A stretch of 64,000 nucleotides of DNA, from positions 1 through 64,000 of the forward strand of contig JASJZH010000006.1 of the NCBI GenBank assembly GCA_037178975.1, read 5' to 3'. Both the position numbers and the translations under genes were made by a program. The notes beneath the pieces are model-generated. The model did not search any database. It had not been told where the DNA came from and saw only the letters and a list, made by a program, of their open reading frames with translations. The DNA comes from Oscheius tipulae (lineage: Eukaryota > Nematoda > Chromadorea > Rhabditida > Rhabditidae). Shown one piece after another: positions 28,060 through 48,777 of the stretch (within the stretch, counting starts at the first letter, position 1; each line of letters opens with the position of its first letter).

Positions 28060-31000
28060 ATGTACAACTGTGGTAAGTTGCGTACCCGATTTTATATTAA
28101 AGATTGTTCATGATTATCATTATTAATTGAGTTACGCTAAAATTTTAGCTGATTTTAGTTTGCTCAAAGTTTTTGATTCATCTTTGGACAAAGACTCCTT
28201 TTTCAATCTTTTAGAAAAAGTTGATATTTTGAAGGTAGAGCAATCGCGCGCTACTGCCACTCACGCCTTTGGTTTGTCTCTCTGCTTTAACAGCCCTGTT
28301 TACGGCAAGTTTTGTTCGCTTACTCTTCGTTATCTGACGTTATGCTTTTCATCTACTGTTCATCTTTCAGAACTACATCTGAATGCAGCATCTGGAATAG
28401 ACGGAAGAGACTCTTCAATAAACTCTACTTAAATGTAAGAAAGACTCTTATTATAAACCTTCTCTCACTTAAAATACGGAGTTTCAACTTTCAGATGTTC
28501 CAACTGGCCCCAACTACTTTGAAGCCCGAGGTGAGGGCAAGTCGAGCACATCACGGCCAGTTCCAGAACAGAATCCAATCTTATGTCGAAAGAGCGAGTT
28601 AATTTTTCCTTTCTTTCATTTTTGACGCTTACATTGTTGAGAATTCAGGTAAGTGATGAAAAAGAAGTCGTGGACATGACTAACAAGGCCGGCAAAGGGC
28701 TGTTCAACGCTATGGACAAGTTTTTCTCGTACGGGTTAGTCCTTGAACCACATTTTCTTTATTTTTTCTGAATATCTACAAACGCCTAGACTTAGAGAGT
28801 TACCGAGTGTATTAGAGAGTTTTGTTAGATAATACTTATCAGTGCCTGTCGAGTAGGGTGTCGAATTTCCTGTCTGGAATAGAGTCCTTGGAATGTCTCC
28901 TCCTATTGTTCAACTCATATCGTGTCAGGGCTATTTCGGCTGAGAGGCAGTCAGTGGGTGAGATGTGCAAGTCTATGAACCTTACAAAAGCATGAAATCA
29001 AATGATCTACAAGCGTTTTGTATGTCATTATGACGACTTTTCTTCAAAACTTAGCATACATTTATATCATCGAAAAAGTCGAAGTGTTAAGAAAGTACCT
29101 CTTACTCATAATGATATATAAATTATCTAATACACCATGTCCATCACAAGTTTTCAGACTCTACACCAGTGATCAAGCATATTGGCGATTCGTACGAGAA
29201 TTTTTACCCAAAACGGAGCAGATGATTTTAAAAGCAGAATGGGGAGATGTGAATGATCGACGACTGTCTATAGCGTGGCTCAAGGATGCCTTTAACAAAG
29301 GAACGTTGGGTTTTCAAATGATGGCCTTCCGTGGTCCAAGGTTTGGTCTGTTTTATTTCTTTCTTTACAGAAATTTCAGCTCAAAAAAGGTTTTGACAAG
29401 ATTTTATCACCAAAATGCGTGCATGATGAATGGTGGAATGCTGGAGGCCGTTTGTGACTTGATGGACAAGCTCGTTACTGTGCAATTTGCTTTTTATGTT
29501 TGTTCAAGTTGAAACACCTTGTGGAAGTTTATATTTTTCAGTGTAGAGTCAACATGCGAGATGAACCGTCTCAAGCCATAATAGTCTCGACTCCCAGTAC
29601 TCCAGCGACTAAAATAGCCAAGGCTAGAAGAAGACAAGATTGGGAGGCGGATAATATACCTGTCGTACCTAATATGATTGTCCCTGAACCAAACGAGTAC
29701 ATCGTTGGAACACCAGCAGAGCAGGTACACGTTGTTTAAACATTTTTTTAAAGTTTTTTTCAGGAAGCAGTTCTCGATTCCATCATACACAGAAAACGAG
29801 ACAGGATCCGAATCAACAGCGAGAGATTCAGCTTTGAAAAAGAAGACCCTCCTCCGAGCGATGTGACTCCAATGCATCTGAATACGGAGACACCGAAAAT
29901 CACAGAGAGTTTCAATGATGTCAGTTTAGACCATCTCACTAAATTTTGAATGTTTCAGGTGCTTATCAAAGTGAGTTCTCGCGTAAAAATGGAGCATCTC
30001 CTGGATGAGCCCAAATCTTTTGACAGCATGCTCCATCTTGACTATCCGAAAATGGAAAAGGCTGGAGATGACGGAGTTACCATAGAAGGCGAAGAGTTGT
30101 AAATTCATTGCCGTACAAATTTTCATGATTATTTTAAGCGTCGATTCCGGAGACATCTTGCAACTGACCATGAATGTCTTTAGCGAGCAGGGCGAGACGC
30201 TGGTCAAGATGTATCACGTTTTCGACAAGTTTGCAGTCGGAGTGCCTAGCCGAAGGTATGTCTTAAAAACTTCGTTGAATCATTGCCGCGATAAGACTAT
30301 TTGTGTGCTCAACATACAAAAAGACAATGTGCAGAACGAGAGGGGATTTTCTAAGAAACACTAGTCATCGTCAAATTTAACTTTACCACTTGAAAATGTC
30401 TGACTCGAGTTTTTCAGACTCTTTGCCATCACGTACCACAACATGTACATAATCTCTAAAACTTTGACAACGGATCCAGCCACACCAGTCCTCGAAGGAA
30501 TGTCCAGTAACATCTACTTGCCGCACTGCACCATTCCTCTGGATAACTTGGATTCTATAGATGTAGTTTTTCTTGATAATGTTGTTATTCTCTTTTCTAG
30601 GTAAGCTTAGATTACCAACAATTGGTGTTCTATCCGAAGGGCTCAGCGGAATTCACATTTTCCGAAGGGAGTCAGAAAGAAGAGGTGGTGACCATCGGAA
30701 CGGGAGAAAGATCGCTGGGGAGGTCAATAATGAACAGTATACAGCAGGTATAATATTGTCCTTACCTGTTAATACAGTTCGTTTAGGCTTACGCAACGAT
30801 AAATAAGCCAGCTCCATCAATTCTTACTCATGACTCTCCACAAGCTATGATTTTGAAGCGGTATCTGAACAAGGAACTACCTAAATCGGTAGGTTTTTGT
30901 AAACTTTTGCTTTTGCTGTAGCTATCACAATTATTATTAAAAAAGCGACCACGAGCCCGCCGGATAAAGTTAAGGAAAGAAGTCAAAGCAAACTAGAGGC

Positions 31001-32683
31001 CTGTTATTTTGTAGTAATCAGTTAACTGTGTATAAATAAGAGACATTCTATTGAAAGGTACTATTTTTGACAAAATAGGTCAAAATTGGCCTCCAAAATA
31101 CCAGTCCCGGCCTGTCTCCCAACCTTAGCTTACTTTTGTTCATCCTCTGGTTTCAGACTCCCAACGAGATCAAAAGCCTTTCCCTCGTATTCTGGAAAGA
31201 GACAATTTCGGGCCTCCAGACTCAAGGAATTGAACACTCCGGGTATTTGTACTGGCGGTTCTGCCAAACAAACTGGTGGAGAAGGCCACAGAATGACTTT
31301 GAACAAGCATTTTTTCTGCTTCGGCAGGATCGGAAGCTATACATGTTCAAGGACAGCTCAATGAAAGAGGGAATCCAAATTCATGATCTTAGGTAAGACC
31401 AGGTTGAAACGATGTCAATTTTTGTTAAGAAACTGCACGGAAACCCTCGAACTGGATCAGAAGAAAGAATACCAATGGTCGTTTGAGGTTGTTTTTGCTG
31501 ACGGCAATCTGCAGCTGTCAAGCCAAAGCAAGGAGGACCTTGTTAAATGGACGCAACTAATCAGTGCTGCTCTAACATTACCGGTACGTTGTGGGTGAAA
31601 CAAAGTCTTGTTTATTATAACTGTGAACTACTACGTGCAACGGCATTCAATTGCAGCATGTAAACTAGATATTCTGCAGATGATCTGATCCGGCTAATGT
31701 CGTCAATGAGTGATCATAACAGGGATACAGCACAGCCCAGTGAACATTCAGTGAACAGGAGCTGTGCCCTGTGCGCATGTTCACCTGCTGTTCACTTTCA
31801 AGGATACAACTTGTGGATTGTTTGCCTAATCTGTTCACGGCGCAAATCTTGTTCAATGCTAAGCCAGCAGGAAATGAGCTACTAATTTTGTTACCTCTAG
31901 AAAACCACTTCCAATACGAGATGACACCAATACAAAGACTGTTTGCAGGATGAAGAAGATGCATCTGCAGCCATTTGTCTCTTAACTGAAAGCCATATCG
32001 CAATCGCTCAAGAAGGAGCCAGATGTATCCACGACGGATTCATTCGCACTTTGACGGTTGACTCTTCAGAAATTTTTTTATTTTTTTTACGTTTCAGTCC
32101 TTCGCGTTGACAGACATTCGAGAAGGCTGGGTGCTTAAAGGAGGGGAAACCAAACACTCTTCGTTCCCAACTCCGCATGCTGTCCTGATCTTCCGCGTCG
32201 GATCAAACTACGAATGGATCTTTTTCAGATCGGACTCTGAGTTGGAAAGAATGAAAGAAGCTTTGGCATCATATCCAGTTGATGTTAAGGAAATTCTGAT
32301 GGGGGAAGAACAGGTTTGCTCGTTTGTCTACCGATGCCAAAATTACAAGAGCAAAGTGCCGTGAGAGGATTTGGACTTTGCAAAAATTGGCAGAGTCATA
32401 AACATCATCTTTAACCCAGAAAAAGCAAATATGCTATTGCGTATTGACGTAGCCGTGGGATTCTTTTGAGGCTTTTAGAGTAATCTCCACGTTTTTTTGA
32501 AAAGTCATGGTTTGAAAAAGGCGGGAAGGAACCGCGGAAACAGAAATGCATACATTTAGATTCTACCAGAAATCGTTTCAGAGTCGTGACACTTCTTCCC
32601 TGATCACCTTAGCCCAAAGATGCCCTGACCTCTGGGGAAAGCATGTCTATGACAACGACGTAGCCGAGGTTTATGAAGACTAG
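28060..32683 (+). CDS. PLEKHM2: RUN and PH domain protein, PLEKHM2 (SKIP)-like
   Basis: The first exon is tiny (28060-28072), then 28148-28233, 28495-28530 and onward to TAG 32681-32683. The RUN domain starts near KAGKGLFNAMDKFFSYG and continues through SDQAYWRFVREFLPK and LTRFYHQNACMMNGGMLE, as in PLEKHM2. A disordered middle follows with DWEADNIP, a Trp-acidic motif like those by which SKIP binds kinesin light chain. The C-terminal half matches PLEKHM2 in order: VDSGDILQLTMNVFSE, APSILTHDSP, a PH domain around GIEHSGYLYWRF...KLYMFKD...WTQLISAAL, then CLLTESHIAIAQEG and a final LITLAQRCPDLW. In other animals the protein links the lysosomal GTPase ARL8 to kinesin-1. The start codon lies behind a TTTTTCAG acceptor. 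A few internal junctions, including one skipped candidate exon at 28370-28436, are uncertain. Confidence 0.8.
31697..31810. repeat. Dispersed palindromic repeat, copy 1 (intronic)
   Basis: Contains CAGTGAACA ... GTGCGCATGTTCACCTGCTG followed by TTCACTTTCAAGGA. The same arrangement recurs at 40481-40567 inside a myosin intron, and the motif is internally palindromic (GTGAAC/GTTCAC). Confidence 0.65.
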
Positions 32684-34040
32684 GCTTTACCAATTTCTTG
32701 TATTTCCACATGTATTACTTTCGGTGATATGTACATTTATTACATTTATTCATTTATTCCCGCGTTGTGCCTCCTAGTTAACTGTCATTCCATTATTCGT
32801 GATTCGGTCATGAGCTTACAAAAACCCAGTTGTGATCAAGTAAAGACGTCTTATGATGATTTGTGATTGATCATATGGCAGTATCTCTCGTGCAGACAGG
32901 CCAGAAAATTTATTTTCTTTACAGAAAAAGTAAGGTCTTTACTTTAAGATCATTCTGTATTCTTCTTGGCGCGCCATGTTTTTTCTCAGCTTCGATGCCC
33001 AGGTAAATTTTTCTCTTCACTCTGCTGTTACTGTCACAGAGCTGAGTATCAGAACATTGTCAAAAGGAACTAGCGCTTCTTACCGCCTTCCAGTATTGTA
33101 CTGCGGTATCAATGGAAATGAATTTATCAACAGCAAGACCTGCGAGAGGCTTCAGTACCCAGGCAAGTTTGTGATAGACACGTTCATCATCCTAAACGAT
33201 AACATATCGTATATACGGTTAAAAATACTCACTTTGTAATCTGTAGCGTCCGGCTTCAAAAAATCCTCCAAAAGTTGCTCGACTGTCTTATTGTACATAG
33301 TCTGCTGAGGCTGCTGATATGCAGATGATAACTGCGATGAGCAGCCCCATTAGACAATGACCAATGGACAGTATAAACTTTAGTCAGTGGGAGAGACAGC
33401 CCTGACGTCAACAATACTAGGTCACGTTGATTGCTCTCATATGTCTTATCGATCCAATCGAGTCACAGACGCACAGAACTCTTTGCTTCTGAGAAATGCC
33501 AGGCGATAGTGGAAATTTTCACATTCTGAACTAGCGATGTTTGAGATGAAGTTTTCTCTAAGACCGAGTTTTTGGAGAAAAGCGATTAGCAGCATTCAAG
33601 GCTAGGGTTCTTATCTGGAGCTTTACCAACAAATGCTATCTGTTGAAAGCTTTTCTCATCGCTCCGCATGATCTACAAGGATTTCATATAAATACGACTC
33701 GGACCGATGCAGAATTTCCAAACAAATATATTTCAAAACTTCAGTTATCCCGCTTTAAATTTCTCCTTGAAGCTGGACGGACAGGTGTTTTTCTTGCCGT
33801 CCAGCTGATAGTCCACAAGCGTATGCCCAATATCGATTTTATTGTGTTTTCTATTTTCGGACATCATTATCTTTGCTTATTTCTTTGCAAAACTTGCCTT
33901 CCTGCTGCAAACTATTTTTGGTCGAAAATGTACGGGTTTTCGAATTGTTCTGCTGACGTCGCCGCTGGTTTCGCAATACACAAGGTTAGGCAACGTAGCT
34001 CTACGCGTGCCTCCCCTCTTTGACCAGCATAACACATCAA
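32684..34040. other. Intergenic region, no gene recognised
   Basis: Between the PLEKHM2-like and C19orf12-like genes. Short frames near 32976 and 33643 lack family similarity. Nothing definable was seen, apart from 3' flank of the left gene and 5' flank of the right one. Confidence 0.45.
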
Positions 34041-35213
34041 ATGCCTCCCCACATCTATCCCAGTGTTTCTCAGACAGAAGCTTCAGAACCCTCCACAATG
34101 TCATTGGCATACATGAACCATGTCCTGGATATCATCAAAGATCACCAGGTGCGCTATTGAATTATTTTTGCAATAGTTTTGTTACTTTTTCAGGATATCC
34201 GCCAGACAGCGACTGGAGTCCTCAAACAGACAGGAATTACGGCTGCTGGGTGTGCAGCTGGAGGTAGATATCTTATTCATTTTCTTTTGAAAATGGCTTA
34301 AAAGCACGTCAGTTTTCCAGTGTACAAAAGCTAACTGTTTATTGCTTTGCCGAGTTTTGAGTGAAATCCAGAATCCTGCAAAAGTAGCAAAACCGATGTA
34401 CTTTTTAGTGTTTTTATGCTCAACATCAAATTATGGCTCCGGTTTTCAAATTATGCTCTAGTGCTCATTAAGGTGAGTGTCTGGATCTTTTTCCAGCTCT
34501 TAATAGTTAGTGTTCAGACGGTTTAACATGTCCTTTTTGGAGATAATATATTAAGCTGAGGTACATAAAAGAACAACATGTTTCTAGCACTGGAGCAGCA
34601 ACTGAATTCTGTAGTTAAAACGAGCCACGAAAGTTACAACTTGACTTGCCAGAACAAATTTAAGTAATGGTGAAACAGTCCCCCAGTGATTAGTGTTTAT
34701 ATTCTGGAAAAGGTACCTTGGAGCCCTCATATCTCGGATAAAGGCAAAGATAAAGCACATGTTCGTAATCTCGACAAGATCCATATTGAAACATATTGCT
34801 GAAAAAAGGTTCGGACACACGCTTTAATTTATTATGTGAAATAAGCAAAAATAAAATCTTTATAGGCCTATTGATGGGTCCCATTGGTGCTCTGATTGGA
34901 GGAATAGCAGGAGCTGTTGTTGCCTACCAGCAATCCGATGATTACGATGTAAGACTGCTTAACAAACACCACCTCATAACCATTTTAAGAACCTGTTAAC
35001 AGCCCTCAAGAGAATGAACGACGCTGACAAGGAGAGACTTGGAGGAAAGGTACCGCATCCGAATCATTTTCATATTTTCCCGTCGTTAAGGTTCAAGCCC
35101 TCGTGGGAGCTGTTTCTATCGAGGAGTTCGTCCGTTGGATTCAGACTGAAGGGCATCGCGCTCTTCTCTTGGGAGTCTTCAGCGAATTCACCAGAAGCTC
35201 CGTCAAACAATAG
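34041..35213 (+). CDS. C19orf12: C19orf12-like small membrane protein
   Basis: Exons 34041-34148, 34194-34263, 34866-34948, about 35011-35049 and 35091-35213 give roughly 122 residues. Landmarks match the C19orf12 family in order: an N-terminal helix (MNHVLDIIKDHQ), a Gly-rich hydrophobic hairpin (LLMGPIGALIGGIAGAVVA) and a C-terminal helical part (QALVGAVSIEEFVRWIQTEG ... LLLGVFSEF). The human protein sits on ER, mitochondria and lipid droplets and is mutated in a neurodegeneration with brain iron accumulation (MPAN). The 602-base intron 2 is long for this window. The acceptor of exon 4 is ambiguous: the upstream CAG at 35000-35002 would break the frame, while the AAG at 35010 keeps it. Confidence 0.8.
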
Positions 35214-37202
35214 ACTCTTATTACCCGGTTATTGTACCAGTAACTCCAGTGATCTGAATACGAATATACGGTCATTTTATAAAAATCTTTATGCTTCGAA
35301 ACCTTCAATATGAAGGAAACACTGATTTGACTTGTTTCTGAAAGCTTGCTTTAAATATTAAAAATATAATTATGATTAAATAAAGCGACAGCTAATTAAA
35401 AAAAAGGTAGTTTAAATTGTACAAAAAAGGATAGGATGTACTACAAAAAGAGGACAATACAAGTTTGTAGGCCAACCGCAAAAACACAAGCCGCGTGTGA
35501 TCGGGCCGATGTTTAGGAAAATATCAGGATCTTTAGACACAGCATTGTATCTGTTGGTAAGCACCGTATTCCAGTTCTCTAAAGAGCTCGTAGGCAGTGA
35601 GACTTATCCATACTGTTAGCAGGTAGGTCAATTTTTTGTCAAAAGGGACTGCCAACTGCGGCCGTTTAAACGACGCGTACCCTCTTTCTCGTTGCGTAAA
35701 GACTCATGCTCTTATCGCCCTGAGAAGTCCACTCCTGACCCAGCAGAAAATTGGGCGCTTTGTGACCAACCTGAAAGTCGGGGAACTCTACATGCAGGAG
35801 CTGCTCAAGAGCCAGCCGGGTTCCTATGTGGCATTTCCTTTCGTTTCAATTGCTTCAACGTCAATTCAATTGTCAATTCGAAGAGATTATAGGGGAACAG
35901 CAATTAGCAGACGTTTCTCAGGAGATCTTTTCTTTTTTAGCAAACGGTTTATCACAGTTGCTAACTTACTGTAATAAAAAGCAGAATTGACATTGTTCAG
36001 TCGAAAATACGTCAAAACTGTGCCGTGAAGCTGTTGCTGCTGCTCTTTGCTAGAAAACTGGGAGTTCCACCCGACGTTTTCTGTAACCTGCATCTCAATT
36101 GAACTGCTAGCCGCGCAGCTTCAGTAGCCAGAACCTGATAATTGTAAACCAGTGGCCCAAACAAGCGACTAGAATTTTTGGTAGCGAATCAGTCTTTCTT
36201 CTTGGCACTGTGTATCTAGAAGACGAATAAGGATATTCACTGCACTACGAGAGCTATTTTCGAAACCGGAAGGGTCATTTCGCCTAATGGCTAGTTTTGT
36301 TTCTCTGAAACGAACTCATCTCAACTATCTAAAACGTGATGGTCTCTGTTTACTGTTTATTTGTTTGTCCGTGGCTACGAAACAGAAGTTGTCCAGAAGT
36401 TATTTTTGTTCAGAAACATTTCATCGCATCCACAGCCCCGATAGCTTGTCCACAACTCCTTTATAAATCGGTCACAAGACAGCTGCATACTAATCAAACA
36501 CGACGGATTTTTGTGCAAAACGACTGAGCATTGTGACTGATTAGGCCGGAGAGTGTCGGGAAAGTGATAAGTAGTGGATATTTTGTAAAGTAAACAGAGG
36601 AAGCTGCACGCCTGAGAGTGAACAAAGAAACAAAGGAAGTGAAGAGGCTTTGGTACCAATTGTGTATTGTTGTACAGCTAATGGACCTCTTCAGTGTTAA
36701 GTTTGTCTCTTGATTGTCCGTTGAAAACGGTTGAACTACTGTTCTCTGAGAACTATTCTGGTATCGATTGAGCAGCTCTTACAATTCACAAAAGAACATA
36801 CTGACATCATCTATCGTTGATGAAGATTGACCAAATAGTCGTCGTTTCAACTCAGTGATCTGAGGCCACAAATCAGAAGCGAGTAAATTATGTTGTCCAG
36901 AAGTTGTGTTGTTCAAAAACTGTTATTGCCAATACTGTGTGGCAAGTCAATTATGGATGCGCTCTAGTTCCAATGAAGGCACTGAAAGCCTTTTGTTACT
37001 ACGAAGCGGCGCAGCCGCCAATGCAAACTAAAGACAAAAGGGCGGCGAAGCCGTCGAACACGGTCGGTATTTACTACAACAAGGAAACGGAAAACCATGG
37101 GTATATGTATACACGCTCACATCAGAATGCGTTAATCTAGGGAGTGCATGCATCCATATGAACATATTTCAGCCAAAATCATTCATTGTACAGGGTATAT
37201 GT
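35214..37202. other. Intergenic region, no gene recognised
   Basis: An ATTAAATAAA signal near 35376-35386 probably serves the C19orf12-like gene. A GGCGCAGCCGCC/GGCGGCGAAGCCG palindromic repeat piece lies at about 37006-37060. Frames in between show no family resemblance. Confidence 0.45.
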
Positions 37203-37570
37203 CTAAGTATCAAAGGTCTCATAAGTGAGCGTCTTTAAGTGCTTAACCAGACTATCATGCCCTCCTTCTCGAGACATGTACGTCTTGAAACAGGAATCGC
37301 ACTCCTCGCTGAAATTACCATTGTATGTGCAGAACAAATACAAGCGAACGCGCAGGTTTTCATGTTTCTGGCAGCGACTCCTGTCAGATAGTCTCTCTGG
37401 GGTGAGTTCCACTTCATAGGATCGACATTGGCGTAGAGGCTGGCACAGAGATGGGTGCAGGCACCAGTAGTATTGCTGTCTCTGCCAGCGTTAATAATCT
37501 GAAGCACAGTTTCCGCTAAACAGCAAAAAAACAGTACCAGAAATAGTGAAGCAAATATGAGCACAAGCAT
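37203..37570 (-). CDS. Small secreted Cys-containing protein, cluster member
   Basis: ATG at 37570 begins with a strong signal peptide (MLVLIFASLFLVLFFCCLAE). The mature part has GACTHLC, a C-x3-C pair. Removing a 32-base GTGGAA...GACAG intron (about 37412-37381) brings the frame into a tail with EECDSCF and a helix SLVKHLKTLTYETF, ending TAG 37203-37205. The tail pattern (Cys pair, then L-x-K-x-L-K-x3-x-Y-x2-F) resembles the tail of the gene at 38102-38480. An unspliced reading ending at 37235 is possible but loses this similarity. Family unknown; probably extracellular. Confidence 0.45.
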
Positions 37571-37755
37571 CACGTTGACTGCCAGCCTTCTATGAAAAAT
37601 GGCGTTCGCTCAGATGATATTTGTGGGCCTAATGGATTTGTCCTAATTATGAGGCGGGAACAAGCCCTCCGGCAGACAATGACATGTTTTCTCATTTTTC
37701 TGGAGTGACAGGAGACAAGACAGACAATTATGAACAGAGAGCACGCCAAATACAT
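37571..37755 (-). CDS. Possible small secreted protein, cluster member
   Basis: A single open frame from ATG 37755 (MYLACSLFIIVCLVSCHS, a plausible signal peptide) that contains a C-x3-C pair (VCRRAC) and ends in a stop just upstream of the next start. Its mature part is only about 43 residues. It could be a separate gene, or the leading part of a transcript shared with 37203-37570. Kept because three neighbours share the signal-peptide plus C-x3-C layout. Confidence 0.25.
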
Positions 37756-37801
37756 CCATTTTAAAACAAGTCTTGAACCTTTAACTGAACAAGTAGAGAC
37801 T

Positions 37802-37905
37802 ATGGAATTATACGGTAGAACTTGCTCCGACGTATTTTGGGTTGATCAGAATAGAATTCCAAGGAGTGAATATAGCTTTTCAACTTGGTCCGAACACTGT
37901 CAGCT
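37802..37905 (-). CDS. Last exon of another cluster member, incomplete
   Basis: The frame DSVRTKLKSYIHSLEFYSDQ ... FYRIIP and stop matches the tail helix of the genes at 37203 and 38102 (K-L-K then aromatic residues). Upstream exons up to about 38000 could not be joined with confidence; the intervening frame contains a stop, so it may be a broken copy. Confidence 0.3.
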
Positions 37906-38101
37906 TAACCATGAACCATGAATTTGGTAGCAGTGCCATTTGTTTGTTGCGCTGACAAAATATCTTCATCTCTCAATTGAACCCGCCGAACCTGCCTATT
38001 AAAAAAAAAACAGTAACCGGTCGCGTTGAAGTAACCGAAATGTAGTAAACCGAAACGTAACAAGGAAGTTAGATATTTATAAGTATACAAAGTTTAAGCC
38101 T

Positions 38102-38480
38102 TCAGTTTTTGAAATCCTCTTCGTTGTTCTCGTAGATGAATTGAGAGTATCGAATGCTTTTGAGTCGTTTCGTTAGTGCTTCTCCTGTTTTCCATGTAAT
38201 TAGGCAAGATCTCCTTAAAATTAGAATTTAAAATCATTGTCTGAAAGCAATGGCTCACATACACTTGACCCTATTTTCTGAATCCTTCTCATTTAGCTCA
38301 TCGAAATTCAGGGCTTGATTGAGACGGCCTTCATCCAGAGAGGGTATGGCTTCTTTACAGCTTCCTTGGCACATTGGAAAACGGTCATTCCAACTGGCAA
38401 GAGTCTAGAAAAGAGCAGAATGAATTGAACTTAATGCATACCAATGTTGCGAAGGAGACCAGCAAAGCAAGACGTATCAT
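38102..38480 (-). CDS. Small secreted protein with paired C-x3-C motifs
   Basis: Three exons (38480-38442, 38404-38259, 38213-38102) join in phase into 98 residues. MIRLALLVSFATLTLA is a signal peptide; the mature part has FPMCQGSC and VKCMRSC, two C-x3-C pairs about 30 residues apart, as in helical-hairpin folds held by two disulfides, then a basic C-terminal helix (GEALTKRLKSIRYSQF). A TTTCAG acceptor lies about 30 bases before the ATG. I do not recognise the family. Neighbours at 37203-37905 share its layout, so it is one member of a tandem set. Probably extracellular; function unknown. Confidence 0.6.
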
Positions 38481-39069
38481 GACGCGAGGAGTACGAAAAA
38501 TAGGAAAAGTCTGAAATTGAGACCGGTTATTTAAACTTTTCTTGGCAGCAAACGCATGTGATTTTTCTTGTCATTTTTGACTGTTTCCATGATCTTTGAA
38601 TCCTAAAACTGGACATCTTGTTTTCCAGCCAAACTTTTTCTTCTGCAGGTGTTACAAAGATATTCGAGTGGTCTCAGTTACTCTTTCTTTGCGTTCTAAC
38701 ACAATGGCAAATGTTTAATAACAGACGTAGCAACAACTACAACAGAAACACACTGAGCCAAAAACACTTCCAGCTAGCAAACTGTAACACAAATTGCATA
38801 ATTACACTTTCGTAACACTGAGCCTTTTGCAGAGGTGGTCACTCTCGTTATCCATCCAGTCAGAAAAGTGATGGCATTGACTTCCGGGAAATAGTAAAGC
38901 TGTTGATAATATCAAACTCTTTAAAGAAAGGCGATTTGTCTTTGCATTTGTGTTTTAAAGAGCTTGTAACTAAATAAAAAGAGAGCAATATAATGTCAAA
39001 ATAAAATGGGCTAAAATCAACAAAAAGGGAACAATACATATAAAAAAAGCCAAATGAACAGTTGCTCAC

Positions 39070-39135
39070 AAAATGAGACACCGAGGAATCCCACGGCTCT
39101 AGACAGCAGATCGTGAGTCCTCGGTGTCTCATTTT
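39070..39135. repeat. Perfect 18-base inverted repeat (hairpin)
   Basis: AAAATGAGACACCGAGGA at 39070-39087 and its exact reverse complement at 39118-39135, separated by 30 bases. It could fold into an 18-bp hairpin if transcribed, or be the body of a small foldback element. Confidence 0.85.
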
Positions 39136-39420
39136 TAGAGTATGATCCGGGTCGAAAATCAAAGATCAGAAAGATGGCTGTCCGAGAGTTCGTAAAGTTA
39201 CACCAGTATGCATGTTTCAGTCCTCTAGCCTAGAAGGTGAGCTCTCAAATCGCGAACATAGGACGGCGGACGTTTTGGAAAATGACTTCTTCACCTACCC
39301 TTTTAATTTGCGCATCTAGCGACGTAAATGATACTCAGTAGTTAACTCTTTACGTCAAATCGATGGAATAGATCCTGAACTCTCATAGGATTCTGGTGCG
39401 CGCTGCGCGCGAAAAGTAGT

Positions 39421-39462
39421 TGAATCACTTTGCGCTAGCGAAATGCAAAGCAAAATCACCCC
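39421..39462. repeat. Dispersed repeat CTTTGCGCTAGYG, copy 1
   Basis: TTGAATCACTTTGCGCTAGC followed by GAAATGCAAAGCAAAATCACC. Nearly the same sequence occurs at 53280-53323. The unit is an imperfect palindrome (CTTTGCG ... TGCAAAG). Confidence 0.75.
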
Positions 39463-39993
39463 GCGATACCGCGCGGGTAATTTGGCTTTATATGCTCTAA
39501 AAAGAGCTTCCTCTGCTCGACTCCGTGGCATCTCAAAACATAATGATGAATAATATGAGCATGAGTCTTTTTACCATTTGCATCTTTCCTCATGTATTGG
39601 TTGTTTGTATAGAATGCAAACAACTGCTGTTCTTACACTCGGTGACTTTGAATAGAAAAACCTTACGACAATATGGCATAAAGGCAAATCTTTATTTACT
39701 CTTTGGAGCTTACATAAAAATTATTACTTAAAAAGAAGCTGTTGGGCGAATAAAGCAAAAAGATATTGAGAAAAAGAACGTGTGGAGGAATGTTGGCCCA
39801 GCAATTGTAGTGCAGGGAAAAAGGATAAAGGCGATATACACATGAACACCGGAGCCCTTACGGTCACAGTCAATATTTGTAGTGATTATAGAAGGCATAC
39901 CCAAAGAGTAGTAAGTGAATGGTTAGACAAGATAAGGCAGATTAGAGAAAGTCTTAACTGAAAATAGATAAGGCTGTTTTTGGAAGGGGGAGT

Positions 39994-48777
<8,784 letters not shown>

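Larger units (their letters stand above)
38481..39993. other. Intergenic region with repeats, no gene recognised
   Basis: Between the secreted-protein cluster and the myosin stop codon. It contains the 18-base inverted repeat at 39070-39135, the CTTTGCGCTAG repeat at 39421-39462 and the myosin 3' flank (minus-strand AATAAA as TTTATT near 39691). Confidence 0.5.

Noticed and set aside
28370-28436. Candidate second exon of the PLEKHM2-like gene (TTSECSIWNRRKRLF)
   Set aside because: Joining it after the exon ending at 28233 creates an immediate stop. Skipping it keeps phase from the upstream exons to MFQLAPTTLKPE; an alternative first exon starting at 28342 remains possible.
33842-34267. 141-codon frame over the C19orf12-like start
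   Set aside because: It reads exons 1-2 of that gene in another frame and continues through an intron; no family similarity.
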